Shown here in pieces: positions 24,876 through 33,201 of a DNA stretch of 64,000 bases. The stretch's first letter is position 1, and each line of letters opens with the position of its first letter. The notes beneath the pieces are model-generated. The model had not been told where the DNA came from. It worked only from the letters and a program-made list of their open reading frames with translations, and made no database searches. Source of the DNA: Neobacillus sp. WH10. Lineage in GTDB: Bacteria > Bacillota > Bacilli > Bacillales > Cytobacillaceae. The stretch covers positions 4,650,001 to 4,714,000 of the forward strand of contig NZ_CP126110.1 of assembly GCF_030123405.1 (NCBI RefSeq), read 5' to 3'. A program made the position numbers and the translations under genes.

Positions 24876-26363
24876 TTATTTATCAAGCAGCCCTCTTTTG
24901 ATCCCCTCACTGTTCATCGAGACAATTTGTCTTCTTGCCTTTATCATCTCGTCAGTTTTTCCATAATGAAAAAATGTCACCACCCCATCTGGATGATCCT
25001 TGCTCCTCCCTGCTCTTCCGGCAATTTGGACAAGGGCACTTTCGGTAAAAATGGGATCTTCCGCCCCAATGACGGCGACGTCTATATTTGGAAAGGTTAC
25101 CCCACGCTCGAGGATGGTCGTGGTTAACAGTAAGGGAATATCTTTTTTTCGCATTTTTTGTACCTTATTTTTCCGCTCTGGGTCTTCGGCATGGACAGCT
25201 TGAATAGTTGGATCAAACTGCCGAAGAGTGGGTAGGGCTTTTTCCATCAACGGTATATGCGGGAAAAAGATTAATGTCTGTTTGTTAGTCTTTATTCGAT
25301 TATGTATCCATCGGATGACATCTTGCGGCAATTTATTTTTTTGAAGCTTTTTTTGCCAATTTCCACACCAAACAAATTCGGGCACTGGCAGCGGGTGGCG
25401 GTGGAATCGGGCAGGGATGGTTGTATAGGCTCTTTTTCCCGAGCGGCATTCTCTTTGCCATTTTTCATTAGGGGTTGCCGTCAAATAGATCATCGCTGCT
25501 GTTGGCTTCCGAGCATGAACCGCGGCGTGCTGAAGCGATTCCTCCACGGTATATGGAAAGGCATCGACCTCATCCAAAATAATGGTGTCAAATGCTTGGT
25601 AAAAACGAAGCAGCTGGTGAGTGGTCGCAATTGTGAGGGGAGCATACAGATGGCGATCTTCGCTGCCGCCGTATAAGGAGGCAACTGTAATAGCAGGAAA
25701 TGCCGCCTTTAGTCTAGGTGTTAGTTCTAATACGACATCAGTTCTTGGTGTGGCGATACAGATTCTTTTTTTCGAGGTTAATGCCGCCTCAATTCCAGCG
25801 AAAAGGACCTCGGTTTTCCCAGCACCGCAAACAGCCCAGACTAAGTGCTCCTGATTTTGCCGGATCGCCTCTACCACATGATTCGAAGCCACTAATTGTC
25901 CTTCAGAGAGTGTTCCCTTCCATTCTAATATCTTCGTAGGGTAAACGGTGTCAGGCACCGGCCCATTCCAGCCTAACAGTGGAGTACATGTACTGATTCT
26001 TCCCATCATTAGGCAATGGCGGCAATAAAGGCAGATTTCTCCACATCGAGAACATGGAAAGGATGCAAACTGCTGTGGATCCTTGTTGCCGCAGCGGGCA
26101 CAGTTGGGCTGTTTTCCTTTGTAGACGATACCTTTTCGGTAAGTGACATATCCATTTAGATAATGTGTTTGGATTTCATCAAGGGTGAATGGGATATCAT
26201 CAAAGAGGAGCTGTTTTCCTGTAAGAAGCTGCTGAATTTCTGGGTTGTAGGAAAAGTCTGGATTGAGCGCCGGCTGAGGGATAGTCGGAATTTTTGTGAT
26301 GGGGAGAGAGTCGCCTGATGTGTTATTTGGTATTAACACTCCACCCATTATGATAAAACGCAT
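24876..26363 (-). CDS. comFA: Competence DNA helicase/translocase ComFA
   Basis: Superfamily 2 DEAD-box ATPase, 495 residues, that powers single-stranded DNA import on the inner membrane face in transformation. A four-cysteine zinc domain (CARCG ... CSRCGEICLYCRHC, about 90-125) precedes Walker A (VCGAGKTE, about 183) and Walker B (IILDEVDAFPY). Helicase motif VI-type sequence is QIAGRAGRS near 460. The ATG at 26363 has AAGGTG at good spacing. Its first 16 bases overlap the end of the NERD gene, so the two are translationally close. DegU and ComK control comF in B. subtilis; I did not identify ComK boxes here. Confidence 0.93.
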   Translation of the reverse strand: MRFIIMGGVLIPNNTSGDSLPITKIPTIPQPALNPDFSYNPEIQQLLTGKQLLFDDIPFTLDEIQTHYLNGYVTYRKGIVYKGKQPNCARCGNKDPQQFASFPCSRCGEICLYCRHCLMMGRISTCTPLLGWNGPVPDTVYPTKILEWKGTLSEGQLVASNHVVEAIRQNQEHLVWAVCGAGKTEVLFAGIEAALTSKKRICIATPRTDVVLELTPRLKAAFPAITVASLYGGSEDRHLYAPLTIATTHQLLRFYQAFDTIILDEVDAFPYTVEESLQHAAVHARKPTAAMIYLTATPNEKWQRECRSGKRAYTTIPARFHRHPLPVPEFVWCGNWQKKLQKNKLPQDVIRWIHNRIKTNKQTLIFFPHIPLMEKALPTLRQFDPTIQAVHAEDPERKNKVQKMRKKDIPLLLTTTILERGVTFPNIDVAVIGAEDPIFTESALVQIAGRAGRSKDHPDGVVTFFHYGKTDEMIKARRQIVSMNSEGIKRGLLDK

Positions 26364-27346
26364 GCTGACACCTTCTTTGTACAAAGATGATATATCCGAT
26401 TCTTAGTTTTTCCTGAGGTTGGTAATTTCAATCTTAATAGGATTTTTTGAGTGATATCGTTGTTTGGGAGATGGAGGAAGCTTTGAACCTCAAAATTGGT
26501 AATCATTGGCTTTATTAAGTAGAAATAGTCACTGAGGGCTTTTATATGGGCTTCTTTTGAGATAGTTTGGCAGATTGGGCAAGTCCATTTACCTCTTTTG
26601 TAATTAATCGGGATGTGGTGGCATTTATCATTTGGACAGCAAACTCCACTGCGAATGTCTTTTTCAGTAAGATTGTATTCATTTAAAATGTTAATCGGCT
26701 TTGGGCTATGATGACTTAAAAGTAAATCCCCTATTTTGATAATGATGTGGTTATCAACTCTTTCATGGTTATATCGCTGCTCAAGATTTTCAATTTTATT
26801 AAAAACATCTCTTCCTTTACAAACTTTGCTAAAATCTAATCTTTCACCGGGATTGGTTTTTAAAATTGTGTTAGTACTTTTAAAAAAAATAAGGTAATCT
26901 ATCGGCAATACATTGCGGCTATTTTTAGCCGTCCAATTTCGTAAGAGCGATTGCAGACGTTGACATTGAACTCGCGGGTCTTCGAATGCTTCTTCATTAC
27001 CATTCTCATGGATGCGAATAAGCTGTTTGAATACATTATCAAAAACTAAGGTGCCAGAAATATTTTTTGCTTCTATGATTAGAATATAGTTTTGAGATAT
27101 GAGGAGAGTATCCATTTGAAAGTGAATACCATTGATTTGTAGTTGGAGATCGTGAAAGATGAGGTATTTTTCTTGTGGCAGTTCTTTCATGTAATTAGCT
27201 AATCCCATTTCGCCCCAGTACCCTGCCCTTCTTTTGGCTAGATCTTTTTCAATTTCTAGATATTTAGGATGACCAAGAGTTAGGCGTTCTTTTAAGATTT
27301 CTGTTAAAAATAACCTTTGCGGATGGGTTAGTTCTTTCATATTCAA
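26348..27346 (-). CDS. NERD-domain protein with zinc ribbon
   Basis: About 332 residues. An N-terminal nuclease-related (NERD) domain (about 40-160) has the PD-(D/E)XK-like features FQMDTLL and ILIIEAKN. A C-terminal zinc ribbon-like part (CCPNDKCHH ... CPICQ) and a helical tail follow. NERD domains occur in putative DNA-processing proteins; no substrate is known. The start is uncertain: AAGGAG supports the TTG at 27346 (11-base spacing), with an ATG at 27340. It overlaps comFA by 16 bases. The gene has been placed upstream of comFA where B. subtilis has degV; a second, broken NERD gene lies at 61720. The 21-bp repeat array begins about 120 bases upstream of the start. Confidence 0.82.
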   Translation of the reverse strand: MNMKELTHPQRLFLTEILKERLTLGHPKYLEIEKDLAKRRAGYWGEMGLANYMKELPQEKYLIFHDLQLQINGIHFQMDTLLISQNYILIIEAKNISGTLVFDNVFKQLIRIHENGNEEAFEDPRVQCQRLQSLLRNWTAKNSRNVLPIDYLIFFKSTNTILKTNPGERLDFSKVCKGRDVFNKIENLEQRYNHERVDNHIIIKIGDLLLSHHSPKPINILNEYNLTEKDIRSGVCCPNDKCHHIPINYKRGKWTCPICQTISKEAHIKALSDYFYLIKPMITNFEVQSFLHLPNNDITQKILLRLKLPTSGKTKNRIYHLCTKKVSACVLS

Positions 27347-27480
27347 TTGGTTCGTCACTCCTTTTTCTTTCCTAAAAAATAAATGCCTTGAAGAGGTTCT
27401 GCAATTAAGGAAGAGATTCCTGCTAATTTGTCGGAAATTTTGTAAAGTTTTTATGGCTGGCCAATTTAGTTGAGGGGGGA

Positions 27481-27899
27481 TTCCGCCAACTTAGGACGGA
27501 TTTCCGCAAATTTGAACAGGAATTCCGCCAAACTGATCGGGATTTCCGCCAAACTTCGATATATTTCCGCCAACCTGTCTTCGGTTTCCGCCAAACCCTT
27601 TTTTATTTACCTTTTTAATTTAATTCCAGGATTAGCTTCCACTCTTTTGAAGATCTGGCTTCTTCTCACGATGATTCCGCCAACTCAATCCGGATTTCCG
27701 CCAAACCTTTTTTTATTTACCTTTTTAATTTAATTCCAGGACTAGCTTCCACTCTTTTGAAGATCTGGCTTCTTCTCACGATGATTCCGCAATCTCAAGC
27801 CGGAATTCCGCCAAACAAATCCGGATTTCCGCCAAACTTCAATATATTTTCCGCCAACATTTTCATTTATTCCGCCAACCTGTCTTTGGTTTCCGCCAA
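27481..27899. repeat. 21-bp-phased TTCCGCCAA repeat array
   Basis: Fourteen copies of TTCCGC(C)AA start at 27481, 27502, 27523, 27544, 27565, 27586, 27675, 27696, 27785, 27806, 27827, 27849, 27870 and 27891. Within blocks the step is 21 bp (once 22). Two 89-bp gaps are filled by copies of a different sequence. The 9-10 base core is conserved and the 11-12 base spacers vary. Read as protein it would give seven-residue repeats in either strand, but no frame has a ribosome site or stays open through the whole array. It lies between degV and the NERD gene. The same motif and step occur at 1-90. Confidence 0.92.
27588..27790. repeat. 110-bp tandem duplication inside the array
   Basis: The segment from about 27588 to 27680 recurs at about 27698 to 27790 (offset 110 bp) with only a few changes. 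It contains a TTTTTATTTACC tract and AAGATCTGGCTTCTTCTCACG plus one repeat motif. This recent duplication explains the two 89-bp gaps in the 21-bp phasing. Confidence 0.92.
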
Positions 27900-27950
27900 A
27901 CCTTAAAATTCCCTTCTATATGATTTCCCTTAAATTATTTAACCAATATA

Positions 27951-27981
27951 AAAACCATTCCAACCCAAAGGCCGGAATGGC
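27951..27981 (-). terminator. Intrinsic terminator of degV
   Basis: On the minus strand CCATTCCGGCC pairs with GGTTGGAATGG (two G-U pairs) and is followed by TTTTTATA. Confidence 0.8.
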
Positions 27982-27998
27982 AGCATACCTAAATTAAT

Positions 27999-28838
27999 TT
28001 ATTTTTTCATCCATCCCATTCCCATCGAGCCTTCACCTAGGTGGGTGCCGATGACGGCTCCGAAGTAACCAATCGAGAAATCGACATTCGGATACATGGC
28101 GGACAATTCATTCCGCCACACTTCTGCTTCTTCCTCGCGATTGGCGTGAATAATGACAGCTTGGTATGCTTCACCACTCGCTGCGTCTTCGCCGAGCAGG
28201 TCGACAATTCGTTTCATTGCTTTCTTCCGGGTGCGGATTTTTTCAAAAGGGACAATGACCTTGTTTTCGAAATGCAGCAGTGGTTTGACTTGCAGGAGGC
28301 TGCCGATAAATGCTTGGGCACTTGAGAGACGCCCGCCGCGTTGAAGATGCGACAGGTCATCAACCATAAAATAAGCACGAGCTGTTATTTTCAACTCTTC
28401 CAGTCTTTTTATGATTGCCTCAGCTTCCTCGCCACATGAAGCTTTTTCAGCGGCTTCAAGTGCATAGAAGCCTTGAACCATACAGCTGATTTCAGAATCA
28501 AAAGGATACACCTTAATGCCTTCTACCATCGTACTTGCGGTGACTGCACCTTGGTAGGTACCGCTGATTCCACTTGAAAGGTGGATACTAATGACTGCGT
28601 CGTAGTCTTCTGATAGTTTTTCAAACAATTGGACAAATTGCCCAATCGGCGGCTGAGATGTTGTTGGGAGTTCTTTCGTTTTCACCTCTTCGTAAAACTG
28701 GCTCCATGTTATATCAAACTCTTCCCGATAGACTTCTTTTCCGAAAATAACATTCAACGGGATCATATGTATATTCCATTTTTCTCGTAATTCTTCCGGT
28801 ATGTACGCGGTACTATCCGTGACAATTGCCGTTTTCAT
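27999..28838 (-). CDS. degV: DegV-family fatty-acid-binding protein
   Basis: 279 residues, full length for the family. It starts KTAIVTDSTAYIPEEL, and TTSQPPIGQF and SIHLSSGISGTYQGA are the conserved lipid-binding loops. DegV/FakB proteins bind one fatty acid for phosphorylation by a FakA kinase. Position next to degU matches yviA (degV) in B. subtilis. The start has only a weak ribosome site (AAGGATGG at long spacing). Which fatty acid is bound cannot be told. Confidence 0.92.
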   Translation of the reverse strand: MKTAIVTDSTAYIPEELREKWNIHMIPLNVIFGKEVYREEFDITWSQFYEEVKTKELPTTSQPPIGQFVQLFEKLSEDYDAVISIHLSSGISGTYQGAVTASTMVEGIKVYPFDSEISCMVQGFYALEAAEKASCGEEAEAIIKRLEELKITARAYFMVDDLSHLQRGGRLSSAQAFIGSLLQVKPLLHFENKVIVPFEKIRTRKKAMKRIVDLLGEDAASGEAYQAVIIHANREEEAEVWRNELSAMYPNVDFSIGYFGAVIGTHLGEGSMGMGWMKK

Positions 28839-29057
28839 AAAGTTTTATACCATCCTTGTCTTTTTAGCAACATTATGTTTCCTTATATTTTATCTGAAAC
28901 AGCCATAAAATGCATTATTTTGGGATAAAGAATTTCCTCAAGTAAAGAGCCTGGGCTCGTAGAAAAAGCTAGCGCTTTTTATTCGTGCGATGTTCTCCCT
29001 AGGTCTTCCATGTGGGGTTAGATAATTCTTAAAGCCCAAAATTGATATTTATTAGGC
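28839..29057. other. degV-degU intergenic region
   Basis: About 220 bases between the degV start and the degU terminator. It should carry the degV promoter. I see no coding remnant and no strong hairpin apart from the degU terminator. Confidence 0.45.
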
Positions 29058-29084
29058 AAAAAAGAACACGCCATAAGCGTGCTC
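29058..29084 (-). terminator. Intrinsic terminator of degSU
   Basis: On the minus strand GAGCACGC, a 4-base loop, GCGTGTTC and a TTTTTT run directly follow the degU stop. Confidence 0.88.
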
Positions 29085-29102
29085 TACACTAATTTTGAAA
29101 AA

Positions 29103-29789
29103 TCATCGCACTTCAACCCAACCGTTTTTAATCGCAACAACGACGGCTTGGGTACGGTCGTTAACGTTCATTTTTTGTAAAATGTTGCTGACGTGGTTTT
29201 TGACTGTTTTTTCACTGATAAATAAGGATTCACCGATCCCGCGGTTGCTTTTTCCATCAGCAAGCATTTGCAGTACTTCACATTCACGACGCGTTAATAG
29301 GTGCAATGGACGGCGAATTTCAACCGTTTGCACGTAGCCGCCTCCACTGCGGCCCACACCTGCTGCCAGTTTGCGATATTCATTGACCAAATTGTGTGTG
29401 ACTTTTGGATGTAAGTACGAACCGCCATCAGCGACAACTTGGACTGCTTCAATCAAAGCATCTGCATCCATTTCTTTTAATAGATATCCACTTGCACCTG
29501 TTTTTAATGCATGTGTCACATAGTTTTCATCATCATGAATCGATAAAATAATGACTTTTGTGTTCGGGTATTTTTCAATAAGCTCTCGGGTTGCTTCAAC
29601 CCCATTCATTTGCGGCATATTAATATCCATAATCACAACATCAGGGTGATGCTCCTGCACAAGTCCTAATGCTTCGCTGCCGTCATCGCCTTCAGCCACA
29701 ACTTGGAACGACTTCTCGAACTCTAGTATTCTTTTAACACCTTCTCTGAATAGTTGGTGATCGTCTATAATGACAATTTTGGTAGTCAA
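29103..29789 (-). CDS. degU: Response regulator DegU
   Basis: 228 residues. The receiver domain (1-120) has the phospho-acceptor Asp55 in VVIMDINMP, acidic residues Asp9/Asp10 and Lys105 in LLKEMD. The LuxR/NarL-type helix-turn-helix (about 160-225) contains LTRRECEVLQMLADGKSNRGIGESLFIS, almost identical to B. subtilis. DegU controls exoenzymes, competence, motility and biofilm genes. The start is a TTG with AGGGGGCG upstream. It lies 57 bases after degS. In Bacillus DegU also acts on the adjacent comF operon. Confidence 0.97.
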   Translation of the reverse strand: MTTKIVIIDDHQLFREGVKRILEFEKSFQVVAEGDDGSEALGLVQEHHPDVVIMDINMPQMNGVEATRELIEKYPNTKVIILSIHDDENYVTHALKTGASGYLLKEMDADALIEAVQVVADGGSYLHPKVTHNLVNEYRKLAAGVGRSGGGYVQTVEIRRPLHLLTRRECEVLQMLADGKSNRGIGESLFISEKTVKNHVSNILQKMNVNDRTQAVVVAIKNGWVEVR

Positions 29790-29846
29790 TTGCTACGCCC
29801 CCTAATCCTTCAAATTTCAATTTTATTGTCAATTGCAAAATTTTCT

Positions 29847-30989
29847 TTAGTTAATTAATGGAACACTGATTAATACCTCAGTTCCTTTGCCTATTTTTGA
29901 ATCAAACGTGATTTCCCCATCAAGCAGGTCGACACGCTCTCTCATGCCAATCATGCCAAATGATTCAGGTTTTTGTTGAGTAGTATCAAATCCAATACCG
30001 TTGTCCTTAATCAAAACGGTAATCGCGGCATTGGTTATTTCTAACTTTACTTTGATTTCACAAGCATTCGCATGCTTGAGCGCGTTTTGTACTGACTCCT
30101 GAATGATACGGAACAATCCGACCTCATACTTAGTCGGAAGCCGGTTCTCTAGGCCAATATTCACAAAACTTATTTTCGACTTGTTATGATATTCTTCGAT
30201 GGTTTGTAAATATTTTCTGAGGGTAGGGACGAGCCCTAAATCATCTAATGCCATCGGACGCAGGTCATAGATAATCCTCCGGACTTCATAAAGGGCGGAA
30301 CGAACCATTATTTTATAGTGATGGATTTCGGAAAATGCCTCATCTGGCCCCTTATCCCGGTATACGCGCTCAATTAAATCCGAGCGCATAATGACATTCG
30401 CCAGCATTTGTGCCGGTCCATCGTGAATCTCCCTAGATAGCCGCTTCCGCTCTTCTTCCTGTGCTTCAATAATTTTCAAGCCGAAGTCCTGTTTGGCTTT
30501 GGCATTTTCTAATACTTCACCTACTTGTTTTAAATCGCTTGTTAAGTAATTCATCACCACTGAAATTTGTGAAATGAGCTGATCAGCACGGTCAATCGTA
30601 TCATTTAACCCGATTAGTCTTCGTTCGAGATCCTCCCTTTTATCCAATAACTGTTTTTTATATTGCCAGTTGATGGAAAGGTCCATTTGCAGCTGGTGTG
30701 CTTTTTCGTAGGCTTCACGGATTTCTTCCTCTTTATATTGCTTAAAATTCATACTGACCTCTGACAGCATTACCCGTGCTTTTTGAACCTGTTCTTCTAG
30801 TTTGTCTCCCTCTTCGATTAGCTTTACCATCAATTCCTTGATATTCGAGAGTTCCGTTGTCATGTTCTCATAGTCCAGACGACATTGCTCACCGATTCGG
30901 AAAATATCACTTTTACTACATGTTACTGTTTTAATCATTTCTTCTCGAATTTCATCAATTGACTTCATATTAATCTGCTTAATTTTCAT
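29847..30989 (-). CDS. degS: Sensor histidine kinase DegS
   Basis: Cytoplasmic kinase of 380 residues with no membrane segment, as in B. subtilis. The N-terminal sensor coiled coil (about 40-170) precedes the HisKA_3 box REIHDGPAQ with phospho-acceptor His189. The HATPase domain (about 285-378) has NALKHA (N box), DNGIGFD (G1) and GMIGMRERV. It phosphorylates DegU, encoded next. The start has GGAGGAATGAA. It is divergent from yvyE, with a shared 270-base upstream region. Confidence 0.97.
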   Translation of the reverse strand: MKIKQINMKSIDEIREEMIKTVTCSKSDIFRIGEQCRLDYENMTTELSNIKELMVKLIEEGDKLEEQVQKARVMLSEVSMNFKQYKEEEIREAYEKAHQLQMDLSINWQYKKQLLDKREDLERRLIGLNDTIDRADQLISQISVVMNYLTSDLKQVGEVLENAKAKQDFGLKIIEAQEEERKRLSREIHDGPAQMLANVIMRSDLIERVYRDKGPDEAFSEIHHYKIMVRSALYEVRRIIYDLRPMALDDLGLVPTLRKYLQTIEEYHNKSKISFVNIGLENRLPTKYEVGLFRIIQESVQNALKHANACEIKVKLEITNAAITVLIKDNGIGFDTTQQKPESFGMIGMRERVDLLDGEITFDSKIGKGTEVLISVPLIN

Positions 30990-31258
30990 TTCATTCCTCC
31001 AGGAGGGGCTTGCGTTTCCCTTATTCCTTAAGGCCTTTTCACATATTTTACCTTGAATTGTACTAAATGGCTAATCTGAACAGACATGAGTGGCCTCAAA
31101 CTTGGATGAAAAGTAGTATAATAGAAGTATTTCATCCTTTTCAACTTTACTTTTTAATTAATATCTAGTTGAACCATGTCTATTATATCATTCGAAGGTT
31201 ACTACCATATTAAAGGTATATTACATCAATATTTTTTTACAATAGAAAGGAGCTTGTT

Positions 31259-31897
31259 ATGCTTCCTCGATACTATACTGTTAAACAGGCTGGCGAACAT
31301 GAAATTAACATCCAAAGGTCCCGATTTATTGCTCATATTAACAGAGCTGAAACGGAAAATGAAGCGCAGGAATTTATTCAAGCAATAAAAAAGAAGCATT
31401 GGGATGCTACCCACAACTGCTCTGCTTATCACATTGGTGAGCATGATCAAATTCAAAAAGCCAATGATGACGGCGAACCAAGTGGAACTGCTGGCGTCCC
31501 CATCCTTGAAGTTTTGAAAAAAAGAAAGCTAAAGGACACGGTTGTCGTCATTACCCGATACTTTGGCGGGATTAAATTGGGTGCCGGTGGCTTAATCCGC
31601 GCTTACGGCAAAGCAACATCAGAAAGCTTAGACACAGTTGGCATTGTCGAAAGGAAGCTTACGCAAATTATTCACGTGAAAATGGACTATACCTGGCTTG
31701 GGAAAATTGAAAAAGAACTCCGGGCCTCCGAATATAAAATAAAAGAAATTCACTACTTAGATATCGTCGAAGTCGAGATATACGTTGACGAAAGTCATGT
31801 CCAACCATTCATGGACTGGATGGTGGAGCTGACAAACGGCCAATGTACGATAGAAAAAGGAGAAACCGCTTATCTAGAAATTGATATTTGTAGGTAA
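31259..31897 (+). CDS. yvyE: YvyE/YigZ-family (IMPACT-type) protein
   Basis: 212 residues, typical length. The N-terminal UPF0029 domain (about 1-125) contains SRFIAHINRAETENEAQEF and the hallmark DDGEPSGTAG (about 68-77), with VVVITRYFGGIKLGAGGLIRAY. The C-terminal DUF1949 domain (about 135-205) follows. The family has a ribosomal-protein-like fold and is linked to translation control in eukaryotes; bacterial function is unsettled. The start has AAAGGAG. Same position beside degS as in B. subtilis. Confidence 0.95.
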   Translation: MLPRYYTVKQAGEHEINIQRSRFIAHINRAETENEAQEFIQAIKKKHWDATHNCSAYHIGEHDQIQKANDDGEPSGTAGVPILEVLKKRKLKDTVVVITRYFGGIKLGAGGLIRAYGKATSESLDTVGIVERKLTQIIHVKMDYTWLGKIEKELRASEYKIKEIHYLDIVEVEIYVDESHVQPFMDWMVELTNGQCTIEKGETAYLEIDICR

Positions 31898-31953
31898 ATG
31901 GCAGTATATCTTGAGGATGATTATATTCGGTTTTTAAAAAGAAGACAATTGGG

Positions 31954-31987
31954 AAAAAAATAGAAAGGGGCTCCAGCAGAGTCCCTT
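31954..31987 (-). terminator. Intrinsic terminator of the first tagO-type gene
   Basis: On the minus strand AAGGGACTC, a 5-base loop, GAGCCCCTT (one mismatch) and TCTATTTTTTT. It lies right after the stop at 31996. Confidence 0.82.
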
Positions 31988-31995
31988 CAAATTTA

Positions 31996-33057
31996 TTAGC
32001 GGTTTTTAGATGGAGAGAATCTTAAGGTCTGGAGCATGTTTAACAACGGGCGATAGTTTTGCCCCATAAGTCCTATTTTTTCAGCGATTAGCTCAATTAC
32101 AAGGATGATGATTCCAACTAAGACAATTGCCCCCCCTATTCGTGCTTGGGAAAATATAACTGCAACTAGTCCGAAGAATACTGACATGGCATAAATAATC
32201 AAAACAGTTTGACGGTGTGTATAGCCTAATCGCAACATACAGTGATGCAAATGTGATTTATCTGGTGCGGATAAGGGTTGTTTATTTTTGATTCTCCTTA
32301 TGATTGCGAATATTGTATCAGAAATTGGAACTCCGAGAATAAGGATTGGGATGACAAAAGAAATAAATGTTACATTTTTAAAACCAAGCAGCGATAAGAC
32401 CGAAATTGAAAATCCTAAGAAAAGTGCCCCGGTATCCCCCATGAAAATACTTGCTGGATGAAAATTGTAAAACAAAAAACCCAGCGTACTTGCCAGCAGG
32501 ATTAAACCTACTGTAGCTACAAACAAATGCCCTTGAATCAGTGCTAATCCTGAAATGGTGATTAAAGCAATCGAAGATACTCCAGCAGCTAACCCATCAA
32601 GTCCATCAATTAAGTTGATGGCATTCGTTATTCCTACAATCCAAAGAATGGTTAAGGGGATACTTAAAAATCCAAATTGTAACTGTCCACCAAATGGAAG
32701 GTTTATAAATGCTATTTGCAGGTCGCCCAAAAAAACAACGCTACAGGCAGCAGCCAATTGACCAAGTAGCTTATATTTTACTGGCAGTTCTAAAAGATCA
32801 TCTAAAACACCCGTGATAACAATAATCACGCAGCCAATCCAAATCGTAAAAGAGTATGTGTTTTCGGGCTTTAATATAAAAATACCGACCATAAAACTTA
32901 TGAATATCGCTAAGCCTCCAAGTCTTGGCATAATCGACTGGTGGACCTTCCGCTGATTTGGCCGATCAGTTGCACCAATAACAAAGGCTATTTTTTTTAT
33001 AAGTGGTGTAATAAGAATGGAAACAACAAAACATACTATCAAGGTAAGATAAAGCAT
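31996..33057 (-). CDS. tagO: Undecaprenyl-phosphate GlcNAc-1-phosphate transferase (TagO/WecA family), copy 1
   Basis: Membrane enzyme of 353 residues with about ten or eleven helices. It starts wall teichoic acid or related polymers by moving GlcNAc-1-P from UDP-GlcNAc to undecaprenyl phosphate. Conserved parts: ATDRPNQRKVHQ (cytoplasmic loop), NAINLIDGLDGLAAG (catalytic Asp/Asn region), FMGDTGALFLGF, and SAPDKSHLHH near 275. The start has AAGGAGG. B. subtilis tagO is also next to yvyE, so this copy is the positional ortholog. A close paralog follows at 38325. Confidence 0.93.
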   Translation of the reverse strand: MLYLTLIVCFVVSILITPLIKKIAFVIGATDRPNQRKVHQSIMPRLGGLAIFISFMVGIFILKPENTYSFTIWIGCVIIVITGVLDDLLELPVKYKLLGQLAAACSVVFLGDLQIAFINLPFGGQLQFGFLSIPLTILWIVGITNAINLIDGLDGLAAGVSSIALITISGLALIQGHLFVATVGLILLASTLGFLFYNFHPASIFMGDTGALFLGFSISVLSLLGFKNVTFISFVIPILILGVPISDTIFAIIRRIKNKQPLSAPDKSHLHHCMLRLGYTHRQTVLIIYAMSVFFGLVAVIFSQARIGGAIVLVGIIILVIELIAEKIGLMGQNYRPLLNMLQTLRFSPSKNR

Positions 33058-33153
33058 CAAACATCCTCCTTGTTAGTCAGTTTGTCCATAAAAGGCAAAA
33101 TGAAAACAAAGAAGAAATAGTAAAAAAAGGAAATATATAAATAAATTTTTTCT

Positions 33154-33188
33154 AAAAAAAGAGGCAATTCCCAAAGGAACCACCTCTT
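33154..33188 (-). terminator. Intrinsic terminator of the double nucleotidase gene
   Basis: AAAAGAGG and CCTCTTTTTTT form the outer stem and TTCC/GGAA an inner one. The T-run is on the minus strand. Confidence 0.82.
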
Positions 33189-33201
33189 TTATAATGACGG
33201 A

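Noticed and set aside
27470..27733. Plus-strand reading frame of 87 codons with seven-residue repeats (ISANL/ISAKL-like)
   Set aside because: It is a by-product of the 21-bp repeat step. There is no convincing ribosome site, it covers only part of the array, and the minus strand gives equally regular heptads.
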